From assembly GCA_965230415.1 (NCBI GenBank), contig CBDDKZ010000003.1, forward strand, positions 124,001 to 188,000: a DNA stretch of 64,000 bases, given 5' to 3'. Source of the DNA: CBDDKZ01 sp965230415. GTDB lineage: Bacteria > Bacteroidota > Bacteroidia > Cytophagales > JAAEPT01. The position numbers were made by a program, and so were the translations under genes. The notes under the pieces are model-generated. The model had not been told where the DNA came from and searched no databases. It saw only the letters and a program-made list of their open reading frames with translations. Below, piece after piece: positions 61,533 through 64,000 of the stretch. Position 1 is the stretch's first letter. The number at the start of each line of letters is the position of its first letter.

Positions 61533-63809
61533 ATGAAAATTTATATAAGAAGAATCATTTTTATAGTTCAATTATTATTTGTTCAGCTAGTCATAAATGC
61601 GCAATATGTGGAAATTCCGGACTCTGCATTTGAACATAGACTCATCTCCGAAGGCATTGATACAGAGCATAATTTTGATCATCAAATTTTGATGACAGAT
61701 GCACGGCGCGTGGGGTATTTGAATGCCTCTGCAGCCGGTATTCAGAGTCTTAGTGGTATTCAATACTTCACTCATTTGGAAGAATTGTATTGTAATGAGA
61801 ATGAATTGACAAAATTAGACCTGGATAGCCTCCGGAATTTACGCATTCTTAATTGCGATGATAATCAAATCGATTCCCTTGATCTTTCAAATAATAGTGA
61901 ATTAGAAGTGCTTTATTGTCGTAATAATATGCTGGAATACCTGAATTTGAATAATGGCAACAATACCTTGGAAACAGGGGCATACGTAACACATTCAATT
62001 GACGGTTTTGTGTATGAATTTAATTCACAAACACCTGTGGCAAATGCTACTGTTACGATCAATGGCAATATAACCAGGACTAATAGCCAGGGCTTTTATC
62101 AGTTTCATAATATAAGCGTTTCGCAAGAGGCTACGGGCGTTATTGTAAGAAAAGAAGGTTTTTTCAAAGGGGTATACGGCTACATACCAACGGTGGGGAC
62201 TCAACATCGTGCAGATATCTCGTTATTACGCAAAAATGAAGGTTTTTGTACAACTATAAATGCGGCAAACGGTGGTAGTGTTGATGTAGGCAGAGGGCAA
62301 TTAATTTTTCCTCCTAATAGTGTTCAAACATATGATGGTACATTATATGATGGGGATATGATGGTTTGCGCTCGCTTTGATTTGGATAATGCAGGGAATA
62401 CCGTGCTTAACGAGCCTGGTGATTTGCCAGTTCCTGTGGCGGGAGGTGCTTCATGTTCCAATTCATCTACTGGAGTTGTATTTTCTTGTGATAATGGATT
62501 CATAATGAGCCTTGATTTAAGGACTTCAAGTGGGCAAGAGCTAATTAGTAATCCGGATGAAGAAATTAGTTTATCAATAGATGTGCCACCATGTGGTGCG
62601 GGTGAAAATCCTGATGTTGCTACCATGTCGTTTAATGAACTGCTAGGGAAATGGGAGGTATTAGACTATCAAAGTGGAAGTGCCGGACCTTTTGTTGTTC
62701 CCATCGGGGACCCCACACAGGCAGTTTGGCAAATAGGTGAATTCGATAAACACTGTATCGGGCGCTTGGCAGGAAAGGTGAAAGATGCACATGGGAATTC
62801 GCTGAGTGCACTTCAGGTTTGTTTAAACGATCACTCTTCTTGCGCCTATACAAATAGTTTCGGTTCATTTACGTTGCCTTACCCATCGAGTGTTCCTTTA
62901 ACGCTATCGGTGCGCAATTCTTTTTATTGTTATGATCAGCTCTATTTTGATGAATTGGGCTCGTTTCCTCCCGATGACAATCTCTTACTTCAAGATGTCG
63001 TGCTGGACGATTCGTTAAACACCATAAAGATCAAAGGGGATGTGATTTGTGAGACAGCGCCCGCAAGCCAGGCTTTAATACAGGTGGAACTTCATGATGA
63101 AATGTACGAGGATGTATATTCGGTTTTCAATGGATTTACAGATTTAAATGGGCAGTTTTCGTTTAATATTATAGCCTGTGAGCATCAGGCAGAAGATTAT
63201 AATATAACAGCGATAGATCCTTTAAGTGGCAGGCAGAGTTTCCCTGTTCAAGCTAGTTTACAGAGCGATAGTTTGGTTTCGATACCAGCTATTGATGCCT
63301 GCGAAAGAAATAGGGAGTCTTATTTCTTAGTGTTTGATCTTCATGATGAAACAATATACCTTCCCATTGTGTCCGATGAGATACCGCTTGGGGGAGGAGC
63401 TAATTATGGACCTGTTACATTTGGACACGAAATAGCCGCAAGGGCTGGAAGCGATGAATTTAGTTTAATATCGGTCATGAATGCGAGCGATTTTCAGACA
63501 AATACATTGGTCGTTTCCGGAATAAGTGAAAACGGTATATTTTTAACGGGGAATATTCGAGGGATAACATTTAGTCCGGACATTGTTGATAACAATTATG
63601 TGCCTAATGCAACGTCACGTTTCAATTGGAGTCGATTTACCATCCCTCAATATGATATCGAGTATTGTGAATCCGGAAAGTCCTACCCTCTGGACGTAAA
63701 AGCTACTTTTACAATAGAAGCGACAGATATTAATGGCAATGTTCATCAGTTTACGAATGGGAAGGTGTCGATTATATATGACTACTCCGCTTATTTGCAT
63801 TGCTATTAA
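61533..63809 (+). CDS. secreted LRR plus carboxypeptidase-regulatory-like domain protein
   Basis: 758 aa from the Met at 61533 (MKIYIRRIIFIVQLLF..., cleaved after NAQ); the ORF opens at 61482. N-terminal LRRs (about 65-145: LEELYCNENELTKLDLDSL, LRILNCDDNQIDSLDLSNN, LEVLYCRNNMLEYLNL), then two carboxypeptidase-regulatory-like folds, one at about 152-230 (GFVYEFNSQTPVANATVTING) and another at about 410-475 (GRLAGKVKDAHGNSLSALQV). The remainder is beta-rich with many Cys. There is no T9SS sorting domain at its C-terminus (ends in YDYSAYLHCY). Probably cell-surface. Separated from the LRR-cap gene by 67 bp. Confidence 0.75.
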   Translation: MKIYIRRIIFIVQLLFVQLVINAQYVEIPDSAFEHRLISEGIDTEHNFDHQILMTDARRVGYLNASAAGIQSLSGIQYFTHLEELYCNENELTKLDLDSLRNLRILNCDDNQIDSLDLSNNSELEVLYCRNNMLEYLNLNNGNNTLETGAYVTHSIDGFVYEFNSQTPVANATVTINGNITRTNSQGFYQFHNISVSQEATGVIVRKEGFFKGVYGYIPTVGTQHRADISLLRKNEGFCTTINAANGGSVDVGRGQLIFPPNSVQTYDGTLYDGDMMVCARFDLDNAGNTVLNEPGDLPVPVAGGASCSNSSTGVVFSCDNGFIMSLDLRTSSGQELISNPDEEISLSIDVPPCGAGENPDVATMSFNELLGKWEVLDYQSGSAGPFVVPIGDPTQAVWQIGEFDKHCIGRLAGKVKDAHGNSLSALQVCLNDHSSCAYTNSFGSFTLPYPSSVPLTLSVRNSFYCYDQLYFDELGSFPPDDNLLLQDVVLDDSLNTIKIKGDVICETAPASQALIQVELHDEMYEDVYSVFNGFTDLNGQFSFNIIACEHQAEDYNITAIDPLSGRQSFPVQASLQSDSLVSIPAIDACERNRESYFLVFDLHDETIYLPIVSDEIPLGGGANYGPVTFGHEIAARAGSDEFSLISVMNASDFQTNTLVVSGISENGIFLTGNIRGITFSPDIVDNNYVPNATSRFNWSRFTIPQYDIEYCESGKSYPLDVKATFTIEATDINGNVHQFTNGKVSIIYDYSAYLHCY

Positions 63810-63917
63810 AGGGAAGTAATAAGTTGTGAAGCTACTGGTAATAAAGTCCGGATTCTGCTTGTTAGCTTTAACAAGGAGAATAGGTGTTTGTACAATTTTT
63901 GTGAGTAGTACACGGCT

Positions 63918-64000
63918 TTAGTTTTTTCGCTTTTGAGATATCACAGCAAAACCAATGTGGGTATTTCCGGTGATCTTGTCGATATACAGCTTTCGATCTT
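63918..64000 (-). CDS. C-terminal end of an unidentified minus-strand gene (cut by the window edge)
   Basis: 26 codons before a TAA (63920-63918): begins DRKLYIDKITGNTHIGF and ends ISQKRKN. The composition looks like a real protein end but nothing identifies it. A 7-bp hairpin with a 4-nt loop (63858-63875) sits between it and the LRR gene, without a T run. Coding status is tentative because so little is visible. Confidence 0.35.
   Translation of the reverse strand, partial: DRKLYIDKITGNTHIGFAVISQKRKN

Noticed and set aside
1..64000. CRISPR array, insertion sequence, rRNA or prophage
   Set aside because: No regularly spaced repeats, transposase, integrase or rRNA sequence was found on either strand.

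Overview
The window is chromosomal housekeeping DNA from a member of the Bacteroidota, probably a free-living, T9SS-bearing lineage of the Cytophagales/Flavobacteriales type; I cannot fix the genus. The signs are: porX next to tsaE and ald; many genes with no visible Shine-Dalgarno but with TTTG-N18-20-TAnnTTTG promoters; TTG starts; N-acyl-ornithine carbamoyltransferase in place of classical ArgF; a Hc1-like mini-histone; a serine palmitoyltransferase-like enzyme; lipoproteins with short lipoboxes; and a protein with a C-terminal T9SS sorting domain. No prophage, insertion sequence, CRISPR array or rRNA was seen.

Layout. 1-6.7 kb: HD phosphohydrolase (partial, minus), then porX-tsaE-ald-valS on plus. 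6.7-9.4 kb: a tiny lipoprotein, a FecR-like secreted protein and a CHASE2 membrane protein on minus. 9.4-13.1 kb: meaB-aguB-aguA (agmatine to putrescine, overlapping genes) and thyA. 13.1-19.5 kb: a PabC-like lyase, gpsA, and a minus block accC-DUF1015-TPR-maf. 19.6-27.6 kb: SPT-like enzyme, mini-histone (58 aa), purL, a tiny lipoprotein (47 aa) and acs. 27.8-33.7 kb: a POTRA/Omp85-like protein converging on tsaC-unknown-cca, then ligA. 33.8-39.9 kb: DUF6913-like gene and dapA, an OMP/S41 protease pair divergent from a membrane-bound AraC regulator, hemE and a lipoprotein.

40.1-51.4 kb is the centrepiece: an arginine-proline supercluster (GNAT acyltransferase, argG, argC, proB, proA, argD, argF', argB, a TPR protein, argE, argH). 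Directly downstream of a consensus promoter lies a 23-codon open frame with four arginine codons, the last three inside a GNRA-capped hairpin. It is a good candidate for an arginine leader peptide. An intrinsic terminator sits just before argE.

51.5-64 kb: two tandem lipoproteins resembling GH26-type (beta/alpha)8 glycosidases, an unknown secreted protein, gapA, a YfiR-like/coiled-coil/SpoIIE phosphatase fusion, tRNA-Glu, a 0.67-kb gene-free stretch with a strong hairpin and a dispersed-repeat-like motif, a split YeeE/YedE sulfur transporter under a CRP/FNR-like palindrome, a truncated leucine-rich-repeat cap protein with T9SS sorting domain, a large LRR/carboxypeptidase-regulatory-like secreted protein, and the tail of an unknown minus-strand gene.

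Functional links: TsaE and TsaC act in the same t6A tRNA modification; the tRNA-Glu lacks an encoded CCA end and would need Cca; PorX regulates the secretion system that would export the sorting-domain protein. All functions are assigned by reading motifs; no database search was run.
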